Positions 10,525 to 18,567 of a stretch of DNA of 64,000 nt are shown one piece after another. Below the pieces are notes generated by a model. It was not told the DNA's origin. It worked only from the letters and a program-made list of their open reading frames with translations, and did not search any database. This DNA comes from JAHQVI01 sp963727575 (GTDB lineage: Bacteria > Pseudomonadota > Alphaproteobacteria > Rhizobiales > Rhodomicrobiaceae), in the NCBI GenBank assembly GCA_963727575.1, contig CAVSIA010000048.1, positions 62,001-126,000 on the forward strand, in the 5' to 3' direction. The position numbers and the translations under genes were made by a program. Positions within the stretch are counted from its first letter, which is position 1; every line of letters begins with the position of its first letter.

Positions 10525-11536
10525 TTAGTGCTTCTGTGGCCGCAACCCGCCACCATTGGCGGCGGCCGTGTCTTCGAGTTCACGCTCGACCTGGAATGCG
10601 GCCTCGCCGACCATGGCTGCCTTTGCGTTGTCGGCATGGGCGGCAAAGATCGCCTCGGCCTCGCGGTAAAGTGCCTTGGCGTGAAACAGATTGGCCCGAT
10701 TGCCCGCTTCCGGCCGATCGAGGTCGTCGGGCATGTTCTGCAGGCAATTCGCTTTGTTGGTCAGTGTGTTGGCATATTCGACCGGCATTGCATTGCGCGT
10801 GCGCACCTTCAGCGCCTCGTCATAGGCCTCGAGAGCGCGCAGATTGTTGGCCATGCGATGCGTGGAGGATGCGTATTGCAGCGCGTTGCCGAGATTGTTC
10901 TGCAGCATGGCGTATTCGACCGGATGGTCGACGATCGTCACCACGGCAAGCCCTTCCTCGAAGGCCTGGACGGCGAGCGCCTCGCGCATCTTCGAGCGTT
11001 TATCCGTAAACGGAATGGAAAGGAAGGCGGTGGCGAGGTTGTTCTGCAGGATGGCGAATTCCTGCGGGAAGCGCTTGCGGTCGAACGTCCGGAGCGCTCG
11101 CTGATAGGCCGATATGGCCTCGCTGATGCGGGCGCGGTTCATGCCCGCCAGGCTCTGCAGAACGAGACCGAGATTCATCTCCAGCTCGGCGACTTCCTCT
11201 GGCAGGCCCTGGTCGTGAAACACCGGGAGAATCGAACGGTAGATATCGCGCGCCGCATCCAGATAGCGCGGATCCTCACCTGGGATCGCCTGCAATGCCG
11301 TCGCCTTCCGGGCGGAGATACGGGCACTGAGAAGCACCTCGTCTGCGGGACAGATGCTCAGTGCACGGTCGCATAGCTCGGCGGCGGCGTGGAGCTGGGC
11401 AGGGTCCTTCGGCCGGGCCTGCAGCCCCATGGCGATTTCCATGAGCATCTCTGCGCGTTCGGCGTCGGTTGCCGAACCATCTTCTGCTGCCGCCAATAGC
11501 CGCAGCAAACTGATCCTTGAAGAGATCAGCGGCCAC
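10525..11536 (-). CDS. TPR-repeat protein of the hydrogenase operon (frame broken near N-terminus)
   Basis: About 337 residues, mostly alpha-helical tetratricopeptide-like repeats. Recurrent elements are EMNLGLVLQSLA, ILQNNLATAFLSI, MLQNNLGNALQYA and TLTNKANCLQNM, each followed by a helix with a Leu/Ala-Tyr pattern. The helices are about 40-45 residues apart, the spacing of long TPR-like units. GTG 11536 is chosen as start because GGGGAGGAG lies 6 bases upstream. The first ten residues are in another frame; reading TTT as TT near 11510 joins them (AADLFKDQ to LLRLLAAAEDG). It probably mediates protein contacts during hydrogenase assembly or docking; no catalytic motif is visible. Confidence 0.75.
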
Positions 11537-11637
11537 TTGCAACTCCTCCCCGGAGGTTTTGTGGAAAGCTTTCTACCAAGAAAGCTAATCTTCTTTTTAG
11601 GCTTCCGTCAATTGATTATGCACATCGAAAACATACT

Positions 11638-11956
11638 TTACATAAGGAAGAACTCGTATAGACGAAGCCCGCCTTGCGTCTCGCGCCACTCGAAATCGAC
11701 CCTGCCACGCGGCGTCGTCGCTCAAGCCCTGGTCGCGGAAAAAATCGGCGGCGCTGACGACGCGGTCGCCGGCGGCATTGCGGATCTTCAGCACATAACC
11801 GCCGGATGCGGCGTGACGAACCGGCAGGACCATCAGATCGTCCTCCTGCCTGAGCAAAATCACCGTCCCGCTCGCGCCCAGGAATTGCTCGCTCGCCTCT
11901 CGGTCGATATAGAGCCGCCCGTCGCGAAAATGCACCGGTGCCGCGGGCTGCATCAC
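11638..11956 (-). CDS. Small conserved protein of the hydrogenase operon, unknown function (frame broken)
   Basis: About 105 residues. ATG 11956 overlaps the endopeptidase stop (ATGA). The first two thirds read as a compact beta-rich domain (GRLYIDREASEQFLG, VILLRQEDDLMVLPV, VLKIRNAAGDRVV). Near 11694 the frame must change so that the end reads VDFEWRETQGGLRLYEFFLM followed by TAA 11640-11638. That ending is far more protein-like than the basic tail of the original frame. No cysteines or known motifs are seen. Sitting next to the endopeptidase and TPR genes, it is probably an assembly factor. Confidence 0.6.
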
Positions 11957-12453
11957 GGCCGCCCTTCCGAGGGCTGCTCGCGCTCCGCGATGATCTCCCC
12001 GATCCTGCGCGCCACCGTCTCCGCCGCCGCAGCAACCTTCGCCGACAACCCGATGCCGAAATCCAGCGTCTCCGCTTCGATCAGAAATACGGTGACGTCG
12101 GAGGGAAAGCTGTCACGGAAGATCCGGCGTCCCGCGAACAGCGCATGATCCCAGCGGAAGTCGTGCAGATTGAAGCTGTTGCATGGCGGCTGTTCCAGCT
12201 CGGCGCCGGGCACCTCGAACACCGCGCCGCAATCGGCGCCCGACCGGCACGCATCGACCACGATCAGCGTCTCGCAGCCCTTCGCCGCGAACATGACCGC
12301 CATTCCGTCCGTGCCGGCATCGAGCAGGCGCACGCTGTCGGGGGCGGCGCCCTCCGGCCGGCCGGCAGCAAGCTTCCGCAGAACGTCCTGGCCCGCGCCG
12401 TCATCGCGCCGGTTCGGATTTCCGCAGGCGATTATGGCGATCGGCCCGGTCAT
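11953..12453 (-). CDS. Hydrogenase maturation endopeptidase (HybD/HupD family)
   Basis: 166 residues. This protease removes the C-terminal peptide of the large subunit after nickel insertion. The conserved N-terminal loop is GNPNRRDDGAG (the usual Glu/Asp nickel-sensing residue is Asp here). The second metal ligand is the Asp in LIVVDACRSG, and the His in NLHDFRW corresponds to the third. It is cytoplasmic. The target is HhyL, whose gene lies upstream in the same operon and ends with a short extension after its CxxCxxH motif. Starts 6 bases after the second HiPIP-like gene. The frame is intact. Confidence 0.92.
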   Translation of the reverse strand: MTGPIAIIACGNPNRRDDGAGQDVLRKLAAGRPEGAAPDSVRLLDAGTDGMAVMFAAKGCETLIVVDACRSGADCGAVFEVPGAELEQPPCNSFNLHDFRWDHALFAGRRIFRDSFPSDVTVFLIEAETLDFGIGLSAKVAAAAETVARRIGEIIAEREQPSEGRP

Positions 12454-12459
12454 CGCCGG

Positions 12460-12774
12460 TCAGATGCGCCACAGCCGGCAGGACCATTCCGGCTCGACCG
12501 GAAGATCAAGCTCGGGCAGCTCGCAGTGCCGGCGGCGAATGAGATAATACATGCAGCTCTCGCACGCCTGATCCACCTCGTTATGCTCGACGAACTCCAG
12601 GGTGAAGCCGGCGATCTTCAGCTTCAACTCAAGGTCCGTGCCCTCCAACTGAAGCCGCTTGACCACGGCCTGGACCTCCTCATGCGTGTCGGCACGAGGA
12701 AAGACCTCCGTATCAAGCCCACTTGAAAGCATACTCCAGATTTGGCGCCGCTCGGCGTCCGCGTCTTCGCTCAT
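12460..12774 (-). CDS. HiPIP-like four-cysteine protein, second of a tandem pair
   Basis: 104 residues from ATG 12774. The C-terminal third has CESCMYYLIRRRHC, then 14 residues, then CRLWRI: four cysteines spaced C-x2-C-x9-C-x14-C-x2-W. This is the ligand layout of high-potential iron-sulfur proteins (C-x2-C, C, then G-[YW]-C-x2-[FYW] at the end), but the usual Gly is Trp and the next aromatic is Ser. The N-terminal 65 residues are helical and acidic. There is no signal peptide, unlike normal periplasmic HiPIPs. It is a paralogue of the neighbouring gene (shared LPELxxPVEPxWxCRLWRI). Cluster binding is inferred. Confidence 0.78.
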   Translation of the reverse strand: MSEDADAERRQIWSMLSSGLDTEVFPRADTHEEVQAVVKRLQLEGTDLELKLKIAGFTLEFVEHNEVDQACESCMYYLIRRRHCELPELDLPVEPEWSCRLWRI

Positions 12775-12813
12775 GGCCGCTCGCTCCAGCCGCAAACCGG
12801 CTTGTCAATTCGA

Positions 12814-13143
12814 TTAAATTCTCCAGAGCCGGCACCACCAGTCCGGCTCGACGGGCACGGACAGCTCCGGCAAGTCGCACCATTTGCGGTGCACAAGGTA
12901 ATACATGCACTCCATGCAGCGCTGCTGATCCGGCCCCCATGGATGGTCGACGAAGCCGCCTATGATCAGCTTGGCCTTCAGATCGTTGGGGTCCAGCTGG
13001 CGCAGCTCGAGCAGGATGTCGGCGAATTGCTTTTCGGTCTCCGGGAAGGGCGCGACCTGGGTCTCCAGTCCCTTATCGAGCATTTCGGTGATTTCGCTCA
13101 ACAAGTCGGGATGATCGGCCTTCGAAAGCGCGTTGCTCCACAT
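12814..13143 (-). CDS. HiPIP-like four-cysteine protein, first of a tandem pair
   Basis: 109 residues. The cysteine pattern is C-x2-C-x9-C-x14-C-x2-W: CMECMYYLVHRKWC followed by LPELSVPVEPDWWC and RLWRI. It resembles the HiPIP signature closely, with Trp-Trp in place of Gly-Trp before the last Cys. It shares the DLKxKLxIxGF and C-terminal blocks with the gene at 12460-12774, so the two arose by tandem duplication. No Tat or Sec signal is visible, placing it in the cytoplasm with the hydrogenase. A possible role is one-electron transfer from the small subunit. It is separated from hhyL by a 294-base gap with a hairpin. Confidence 0.78.
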   Translation of the reverse strand: MWSNALSKADHPDLLSEITEMLDKGLETQVAPFPETEKQFADILLELRQLDPNDLKAKLIIGGFVDHPWGPDQQRCMECMYYLVHRKWCDLPELSVPVEPDWWCRLWRI

Positions 13144-13365
13144 AGTTCGAATACCCTTTTCTCGCCTTGCGCCCTGCCCTGCCCGTCTGGTCTCGTACCC
13201 AAAACTGTGAAGTTCTATTGATATATGAGATATAGTTTCAAAGATATTTGCCAGGATCCAAGCTCATCAAATAGTTCTCCGACTGAGCCGAAACATTCTA
13301 TACTAAAGTAGCATTCGCACCACAATATTGTCGCGGCTGAACAATAGTTTTACGCCAGCGAATAT

Positions 13366-13411
13366 CGAAAAAGCGCAGCCGGGCACCCGATCGTATCAAG
13401 GCGCGCCCGGC
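13366..13411 (-). terminator. Hairpin with T-run after hhyL (attenuator or terminator candidate)
   Basis: On the minus strand GCCGGGC (13411-13405) pairs with GCCCGGC (13384-13378), followed within a few bases by a run of five T (13371-13367). It lies 27 bases after the hhyL stop and well upstream of the first HiPIP-like gene. It could partly terminate transcription so that the structural genes are made in excess over accessory genes. The rest of the 13144-13437 gap is AT-rich and shows no gene. Confidence 0.45.
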
Positions 13412-13437
13412 ATTGGTCCTGTTGACGAAGCCTTTGC

Positions 13438-15038
13438 TTAAGCCGTGCGAAAACGCGCCAGCTCCTCGCCCGTCTTGCTGTCATGCGCGTGCACCGTGCA
13501 CACCAGACAGGAATCGTAGGATCGGCACACATGGCCGACCTCGACCGGATCGCTCGGATCGGCGATCGGCGTGCCGATCAGCGATTCCTCGATAGGACCG
13601 CGATGTCCGCTCTGCGCACGCGGGCCGACATTCCATGTTGTCGGCGCGACGATCTGGTAGTTCTTGATCTTGCCGTTCTCGACGTCGATCCAATGGCACA
13701 GTGCGCCGCGGATCGCCTCGGTCGCGCCCCAGCCCCGGCCATCACGTTCGGTGGGCTTGATGTACCACGCATCTTTGAGCTTGAACTCGCGCAGAGAGCG
13801 TTCGGCCTCGCGATAGAGCTTCACCAGCTCGTGCATGCGCGCGAAATGGCGCAGCAGCACGCTGGCGCCGCCCATCTTGCGGTACATGTCGAGAACCAGC
13901 GGGTCGTAATGCTGCCAATCCTCGCCATGACGTCCGCCGGCGACGACCTGGCGTGCCAGCGGTCCCGGCCTCGAGGCGCCCGATCTCATCGTGATAGACA
14001 GCCGTCGACCATGAATAGCGGCCGGCCATGTCCGGATCGTTCTTCTGGATCGGAACCGTGGTCCGGTCGAAGGGATGCAGTCCGCCCGGCTCGTCATACC
14101 AGGAATGCACCGTGTCCTCGCGGGTATGCCCCTGATGCATGAGCTGGTGGGTAGTCGCTGTGGCCGTCATAGACGCCGCTCTTCATGATCACCGCGGCAT
14201 TGCGGCCATCGATCGTCGGACGGTTATAGCGCTGCTCGTGAGGGAGATAACCCCAGGAAATATAACGTCCGTGGCCGCGCCCGAACTTGTCGAGGCCGAT
14301 GTCGAGGCTCATGCGCCAGAACAGGCCGAGATCGGAATTGGCGTGCTCCGGCCGCTCGTCGATCCAGGCGAGGAAGTCTTCGAAGGTCCTGATTTCCTCA
14401 TATCGCTCGAACGAACAGCCCAGCCAGATCGGCTCGGCCCAGTTGCGCCGGAAATATTCCAGGATCGACCACGCCCGCGTGACGTCCGTCAAGGTCGGCG
14501 CGCACATGACGCCGCCCGGCACCATGTAGCTCGAATGCGGCCATTGCCCGCCGAGCAGCGCATAGATCTCCACCGGACGGCCGGAAATCGTCACGCCGAT
14601 CTCGTAACTGGTGCCCGTAAACGGCGCCCAGCGCTTGACCGCCTCTTCGTAATAGGCCGAATGCGAGTAGTTCTTGTTGGTATAGTCGATCATGAAGAGG
14701 CCGTAATGGTGCCTCGGCAGGCTTTGCAGACTCTCCGTGATCTGACCGAGATTGCGGGCCAGGATCGCGTTCGGCGGCACTTCCGATTGCCAGGCCGTGT
14801 CGAGCGCCCAGGCCGCGCAGGTGAGATGCGAAGCCCCGCAGATGCCGCACGCGCGCGGCGTCACGACCAGCCCGGCCTGCGGGTCCTTGTCGCGAAGGAT
14901 AACTTCGAATCCGCGGAACAGCTCGGCCTGCGTCCATGCATTGACGACGATGCCGTCCTGGATGTCGACACGCACGTCGAGATCGCCTTCGACCCGGCCG
15001 ACTGGGGAAATATCGAGTGTCTGAATAGCGGCAGTCAT
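13438..15038 (-). CDS. hhyL: [NiFe]-hydrogenase large subunit, group 1h (two frame breaks)
   Basis: About 533 residues. The catalytic subunit oxidises H2 at a Ni-Fe(CN)2CO centre. N-terminal motifs are SPVGRVEGDLDV and RACGICGASHL (first Cys pair). The C-terminal pair is DSCLVCTVH, where the usual DPCxxCxxH has Ser for Pro. About 15 residues (AHDSKTGEELARFRTA) follow the His and would be cut off by the endopeptidase. The frame changes near 14150 (remove one T: HSD to THQLMHQGH) and near 13966 (GGG to GG: LEAG to PLARQVV). Sequence across both is continuous with the group 1h/group 5 family. Starts 35 bases after hhyS. Confidence 0.95.
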
Positions 15039-15073
15039 GAGTTGACTCCTAAAACTGGAACGGGCGCATTCGC

Positions 15074-16033
15074 TTAGATGAAGATGTCATCCTCTGCCCA
15101 GGCAGGAGACGCCGCCTTCGCCGCTGCGGTGAGCTTGATGTAACCGGCCTTGCTCACGCCCTCCGGCATTTCCTTCGGCACGCCCATCAGCGTCTGCGTC
15201 TTGAAGACGGTTCCGGGGGCGAGTTCGAAGAAGGGGAATTCCGGCTCGGTGCAGCCCAGACATGGCATCCCGGCGCGGGTCTTGGAGGACTGGCGGTTCC
15301 ACAGGATGCGGTTGCAGGGCGAATGCGTCATCGGTCCGCGGCAGCCCAGATCGTAGAACAGGCAGCCCTTGCGCTGGCCGAATTCGGTCGCCGAGATCTT
15401 GTAGGCGAAGTGCATGTTCCGTGTACAGCCGGTCTGGGTGAACGTACTGAAGAACGTTTTCGGGCGCTGGAAATCATCGAGGCTGAGGTCGGCGCCCCGA
15501 CCGGTCGCCAGAGCGACGACGATCTGCGTGATCCAGTCGGGATGCGCCGGACAGCCGGGAATGTTGATCACGGGCAGACCGGCGCGGGAGCGATAATTCT
15601 CGCCGAGGAAACCGCCGCGAGCGCGCTTCAGGAACTGCAGGCCCATGCTGTCGGTCGGGTTCGGATCGGTCGCCGGAATGCCGCCCCATGTCGCGCAATC
15701 GCCGATCGCGACCGTATAGGCAGCCACTTTGGCAAGATCGGCGACCCAGTCCTTCATCGCACGGCTCGCAAACCGGTTCCACTGGCCGGTCCCGTTCGGA
15801 GCGGTGATGACCGTGCCTTCGAATACGAATACATCGAGCGGCAATTCGCCGTCGATCACCGCCTTCAGAATGCGCTTCAGATTGTCTCCGAGTTCGAGGC
15901 CGAGCGAGGGATGCCAGAGCACATTGATGCCGAAGTCGGTCACCAGGTCGCACGCGCTCGGCTCCTCGGCGTTCAGAAACGACATCGTGTTACCGGAACA
16001 AGCGCCGCCTTGAAGCCATAAGAGATTTGCCAT
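15074..16033 (-). CDS. hhyS: [NiFe]-hydrogenase small subunit, group 1h
   Basis: 319 residues, intact. It carries the iron-sulfur relay. It starts directly with MANLLWLQGGACSGNT and has no Tat signal peptide, so the enzyme is cytoplasmic, as in group 1h. Proximal-cluster ligands are Cys12 (in ACSGN), the Cys of GDCATWGG and the Cys of PGCPAHPD. The second Cys of the usual CxxC is Asn15 here, which fits the three-Cys-plus-Asp ligation reported for this group. Medial and distal cluster ligands lie in GCTRNMH, GCLFYDLGC, SPCNRILWN and MPCLGCTEP. A strong GGGAGGAAC precedes ATG 16033. First gene of the operon, about 60 bases from a sigma-54 promoter. Confidence 0.97.
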   Translation of the reverse strand: MANLLWLQGGACSGNTMSFLNAEEPSACDLVTDFGINVLWHPSLGLELGDNLKRILKAVIDGELPLDVFVFEGTVITAPNGTGQWNRFASRAMKDWVADLAKVAAYTVAIGDCATWGGIPATDPNPTDSMGLQFLKRARGGFLGENYRSRAGLPVINIPGCPAHPDWITQIVVALATGRGADLSLDDFQRPKTFFSTFTQTGCTRNMHFAYKISATEFGQRKGCLFYDLGCRGPMTHSPCNRILWNRQSSKTRAGMPCLGCTEPEFPFFELAPGTVFKTQTLMGVPKEMPEGVSKAGYIKLTAAAKAASPAWAEDDIFI

Positions 16034-16090
16034 TAGTTCCTCCCAGATAAAACCGGAGCATCCGTGCGGAAATGCTGAGGACTGCCTTGA

Positions 16091-16106
16091 AGCAAGCAGC
16101 GTGCCA
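16091..16106 (-). promoter_or_regulatory. Sigma-54 (-24/-12) promoter of the hydrogenase operon
   Basis: Read on the minus strand the sequence is TGGCACG, four bases, TTGCT: the consensus -24 and -12 elements with the correct 4-base spacer and 10 bases between the invariant GG and GC. The predicted transcript start is near 16080, giving a leader of about 48 bases before hhyS. The adjacent gene encodes a sigma-54 activator with a GAFTGA motif, which supports the call. Confidence 0.88.
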
Positions 16107-16154
16107 AATGATCGGGAGCAATAAAAAGTCGTTTAATTACTTAGATTCTCAAGT

Positions 16155-16164
16155 TTGCATGCAA
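16155..16164. promoter_or_regulatory. Palindrome TTGCATGCAA upstream of the sigma-54 promoter
   Basis: A perfect 10-base palindrome about 50 bases upstream of the -24 element, in an AT-rich stretch (16107-16215) where an activator or IHF could bind. HupR-type activators are reported to bind TTG-N5-CAA; this has N4, so the match is imperfect. TGCATGCAATATA here is identical to a stretch upstream of the GntR gene (52947-52959), which allows a GntR-type operator as the alternative. Confidence 0.4.
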
Positions 16165-16252
16165 TATAAAACGGCCCGAATTTCTTCGGCGCTTACAAAC
16201 TTTGTTTACAGTGAGAAAGAAGGTTGGCAGTTTTCCGGAAACGGTCCCGCGG

Positions 16253-16498
16253 TCAGGCGTGGCGCCCGCCGCAATTCGGACAGGTGACCTCGAGCAGGTA
16301 GCCATACCAGATGCCGCCGCAGCGGCGGCACCAATGCCCGGTGCCCTGGCGCGCCGGAGCGCCCAGCCTCTTGGCGAGATCGCTCATACCGAGGTCCTTG
16401 AAGCCGCCTTCGGTTTTCGGCGGCGCGACCCGCGATTGCGGGAAACGCACGACCGAGGCTTCGCCATGCTGCTCCTCGTCGTCGTTATCGGCCATCAT
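16253..16498 (-). CDS. Small zinc-ribbon protein cotranscribed with the hydrogenase regulator
   Basis: 81 residues. The N-terminal half is acidic, then polar and unstructured-looking. The C-terminus has CRRCGG, 12 residues, CPNCGG, a compact treble-clef or zinc-ribbon site. The C-x2-C pairs resemble rubredoxin, but the spacing between pairs is too short for one. The start overlaps the regulator stop (ATGA, followed by a second ATG). It lies upstream of the sigma-54 promoter, so it belongs to the regulator transcript, not to the structural operon. Function unknown; regulation or assembly are both possible. Confidence 0.75.
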   Translation of the reverse strand: MMADNDDEEQHGEASVVRFPQSRVAPPKTEGGFKDLGMSDLAKRLGAPARQGTGHWCRRCGGIWYGYLLEVTCPNCGGRHA

Positions 16499-17940
16499 AG
16501 CTGCTCGTCCAGACCATAGCGCTTGATCTTGTTGGCAAGACCCACCCGCGACAATCCCAGCTCCTCCGCCACCCGGCTCTGATTCCAGCGAAAGCGGGCG
16601 AGCGCTTCGCGCACGAGGTGGCGCTCCAGATTTTCGACGCGGTCCTTGAGCGTGTCGCCTTCAGGCAGGAACTGGCTGTGGTTGGCCACGGGGCGCCTTG
16701 CGGTCGCCTCGATGATGGCAGGCGTCATATATTGCGTGGTCAGATATTCGCCGTCCCTGGCCAGCGCCAGCATCCGCCGGATCTCGTTCTCCAACTCGCG
16801 GATATTTCCCGGGAAATCATAAGTGACCAGCTTTTCCAGCGCCTTGGCCGAGATCCCGAGGATTTTGCGGCCGATGGCGGAACTGTGCTTGGCGGCGAAG
16901 AATTCGGCGAGCGCCGGGATGTCGTCGGGCCGATCGCGCAGCGGCGGGACTTCGAACTCGAAGCCGCGCAGGCGAAAATACAGATCCTGGCGGAACTCGC
17001 CCGCCGCGACCAGATCCTTCAGCGGACGGTTCGAGGCGGCGAGCACGCGGACATCGCAGGTCTCGGTCTTGTCGGAGCCGAGCGGCTTCACCTCGCCTTC
17101 CTGCAGAAAGCGCAGAAGGCTGACCTGGAAGGTTTTGGAAACCTCCGAGATCTCATCCAGAAACACCGTGCCGCCATCGGCCGCGCGAAACAGGCCGAGC
17201 CGGTCGGACACCGCACCGGTGAACGCTCCGCGCTTGTGGCCGAACAGCTCCGAATGCAGAAGCTCGTCGGGCATGCCGCCGCAATTCTGCACCATCAGCG
17301 GACTGGTGTGACGATAGGAATTGTAATGAATGGCCCGCGCCAGCAACTCCTTGCCCGTCCCGGTTTCGCCCTGGATCAGGATGGGAAGGTCGGTCCTAGC
17401 CGCCTTGCGCGCCATATCGCAAAGCTCGGTCATTTTCTCGCTGACATAGACCAGCTTTTCGAAGCGCTGGCTGGCGGCTCGGATCGGCAGCGTCGGCCGC
17501 TCCAACTCCAGCAGGTCCGGGGAGAGTTTGAACTCGCGCGCCAGCATGCGATGGCGCCGGGCGAGTTCGCGCGTCTCGAGCCCGCGCTTGACCGCAAGCC
17601 CGACCTGGTCGGCATCGAGCGGCTTGCGCAGGAATTGATAGACGGACGCCTGCGAGATGACGCGCTGCACGTTGCGAAAGCCGACGGGAAGCGCCAGAAG
17701 CCGGATGATGTCGGGGTGGGACACGCGCAATGCGGACAGGAAATTCGCCCCGTCGGCGTCTTCCGTGCCTGCGTCGGCAAGAACCAGATCGATATGCACA
17801 TCGGCCAGCGTCGAGCGCGCCTCATCGGGCGATTGCGCATGCAGGACCCGGTAGCCGTATTGCTCGGCAAGCAGCGTGCGGACCGCGGACCAGTGATCTG
17901 AGAAAGGAGCGACGAGAAGAACCGTACCAACGTTATCCAT
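16495..17940 (-). CDS. Sigma-54-dependent response regulator, HoxA/HupR type
   Basis: 481 residues from ATG 17940. Three domains: receiver (about 1-120), AAA+ (about 160-395) with GETGTGKE, GAFTGA and GGTVFLDEIS, and a Fis-type helix-turn-helix at the end (RVAEELGLSRVGLANKI). GAFTGA shows that it contacts sigma-54. In the receiver the acidic pair that normally follows strand 1 is replaced (LLVAPFSD). The acceptor Asp (LVLADAG) and the Lys (FLRKPL) remain. HoxA and HupR activate hydrogenase genes without phosphorylation, which would fit. It faces away from the globin genes across a 627-base gap. An upstream in-frame ATG would add about 17 unconvincing residues. Confidence 0.9.
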   Translation of the reverse strand: MDNVGTVLLVAPFSDHWSAVRTLLAEQYGYRVLHAQSPDEARSTLADVHIDLVLADAGTEDADGANFLSALRVSHPDIIRLLALPVGFRNVQRVISQASVYQFLRKPLDADQVGLAVKRGLETRELARRHRMLAREFKLSPDLLELERPTLPIRAASQRFEKLVYVSEKMTELCDMARKAARTDLPILIQGETGTGKELLARAIHYNSYRHTSPLMVQNCGGMPDELLHSELFGHKRGAFTGAVSDRLGLFRAADGGTVFLDEISEVSKTFQVSLLRFLQEGEVKPLGSDKTETCDVRVLAASNRPLKDLVAAGEFRQDLYFRLRGFEFEVPPLRDRPDDIPALAEFFAAKHSSAIGRKILGISAKALEKLVTYDFPGNIRELENEIRRMLALARDGEYLTTQYMTPAIIEATARRPVANHSQFLPEGDTLKDRVENLERHLVREALARFRWNQSRVAEELGLSRVGLANKIKRYGLDEQL

Positions 17941-18567
17941 GAAAGCAATTTCACATTTTGCCAAGCGAGTTTGCAACACTCTACGCCGCAACGCAGGCTT
18001 GGAAAAGGGAATGTGCGACCGAAAGAATTCCGTCTCGGGTCGCGACCTTTCCCGCTGGGCGGCTCGAGGGAGACGAGGATTTTACTTACCGCTATATCAG
18101 ACCACATACTCCATTCATCCGCATGGCAAATCTCAATATCTTGATTTCTGCAAGTCTTGAATACCAATTTCGAACTCAAATGAATTAAACCGCAGCTATG
18201 CGGTTATTGCGTATTTTGCATTCCTTCAATCTACTATCATAGTTCTAACCACATATGAACGACGATTCATATTATTCAGTATTAAACATATGGAGGATCG
18301 ACATTTTAAATTCACGTTGAATTGATTGATTTGACCCGGCGCTATCTGTTCTGATGCGTTGCTTTTACGGAGCAAGGTGGGCATTATGCGACCGCATGAC
18401 ATCGCTGCAGTCTCCAAACGAATGCCGCAATATTTTCGACCCGCTCTTCGCATTTTGCATGCATGCGAGCCCGCCGGGCGTCGCCTCCATCCAGGTGAAT
18501 GGCTAAAGGGCTCTTCCAAAACCATGCGTTCCGATATTTGTCATCGTACCCTTGTTCGGCCAACGGA
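17941..18567. other. Divergent intergenic region between the regulator and globin genes
   Basis: 627 bases without a convincing gene. Bases 18090-18340 are markedly AT-rich for this DNA and must hold the promoters for both divergent genes. A TTGAATTGATTGATTTGA stretch near 18317-18334 contains half-sites of the FNR/FixK type (TTGAT) but no proper inverted partner. I see no sigma-54 element. Short open frames here have neither ribosome-binding sites nor protein-like composition. Confidence 0.6.

Noticed and set aside
13144..13437. Second sigma-54 promoter before the HiPIP-like genes (TGGCAAATATCTTTG)
   Set aside because: Spacing puts TG rather than GC at the -12 position.
16072..16287. Short plus-strand frame in the hhyS upstream region
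   Set aside because: Covers the sigma-54 promoter and AT-rich control region; no Shine-Dalgarno sequence and no protein-like pattern.
18317..18334. FNR/FixK box upstream of the first globin
   Set aside because: Several TTGAT half-sites but no inverted ATCAA partner at the right distance.
18226..18525. 99-residue minus-strand frame upstream of the first globin
   Set aside because: Lies in AT-rich promoter DNA, starts inside the globin leader and has no recognisable features.
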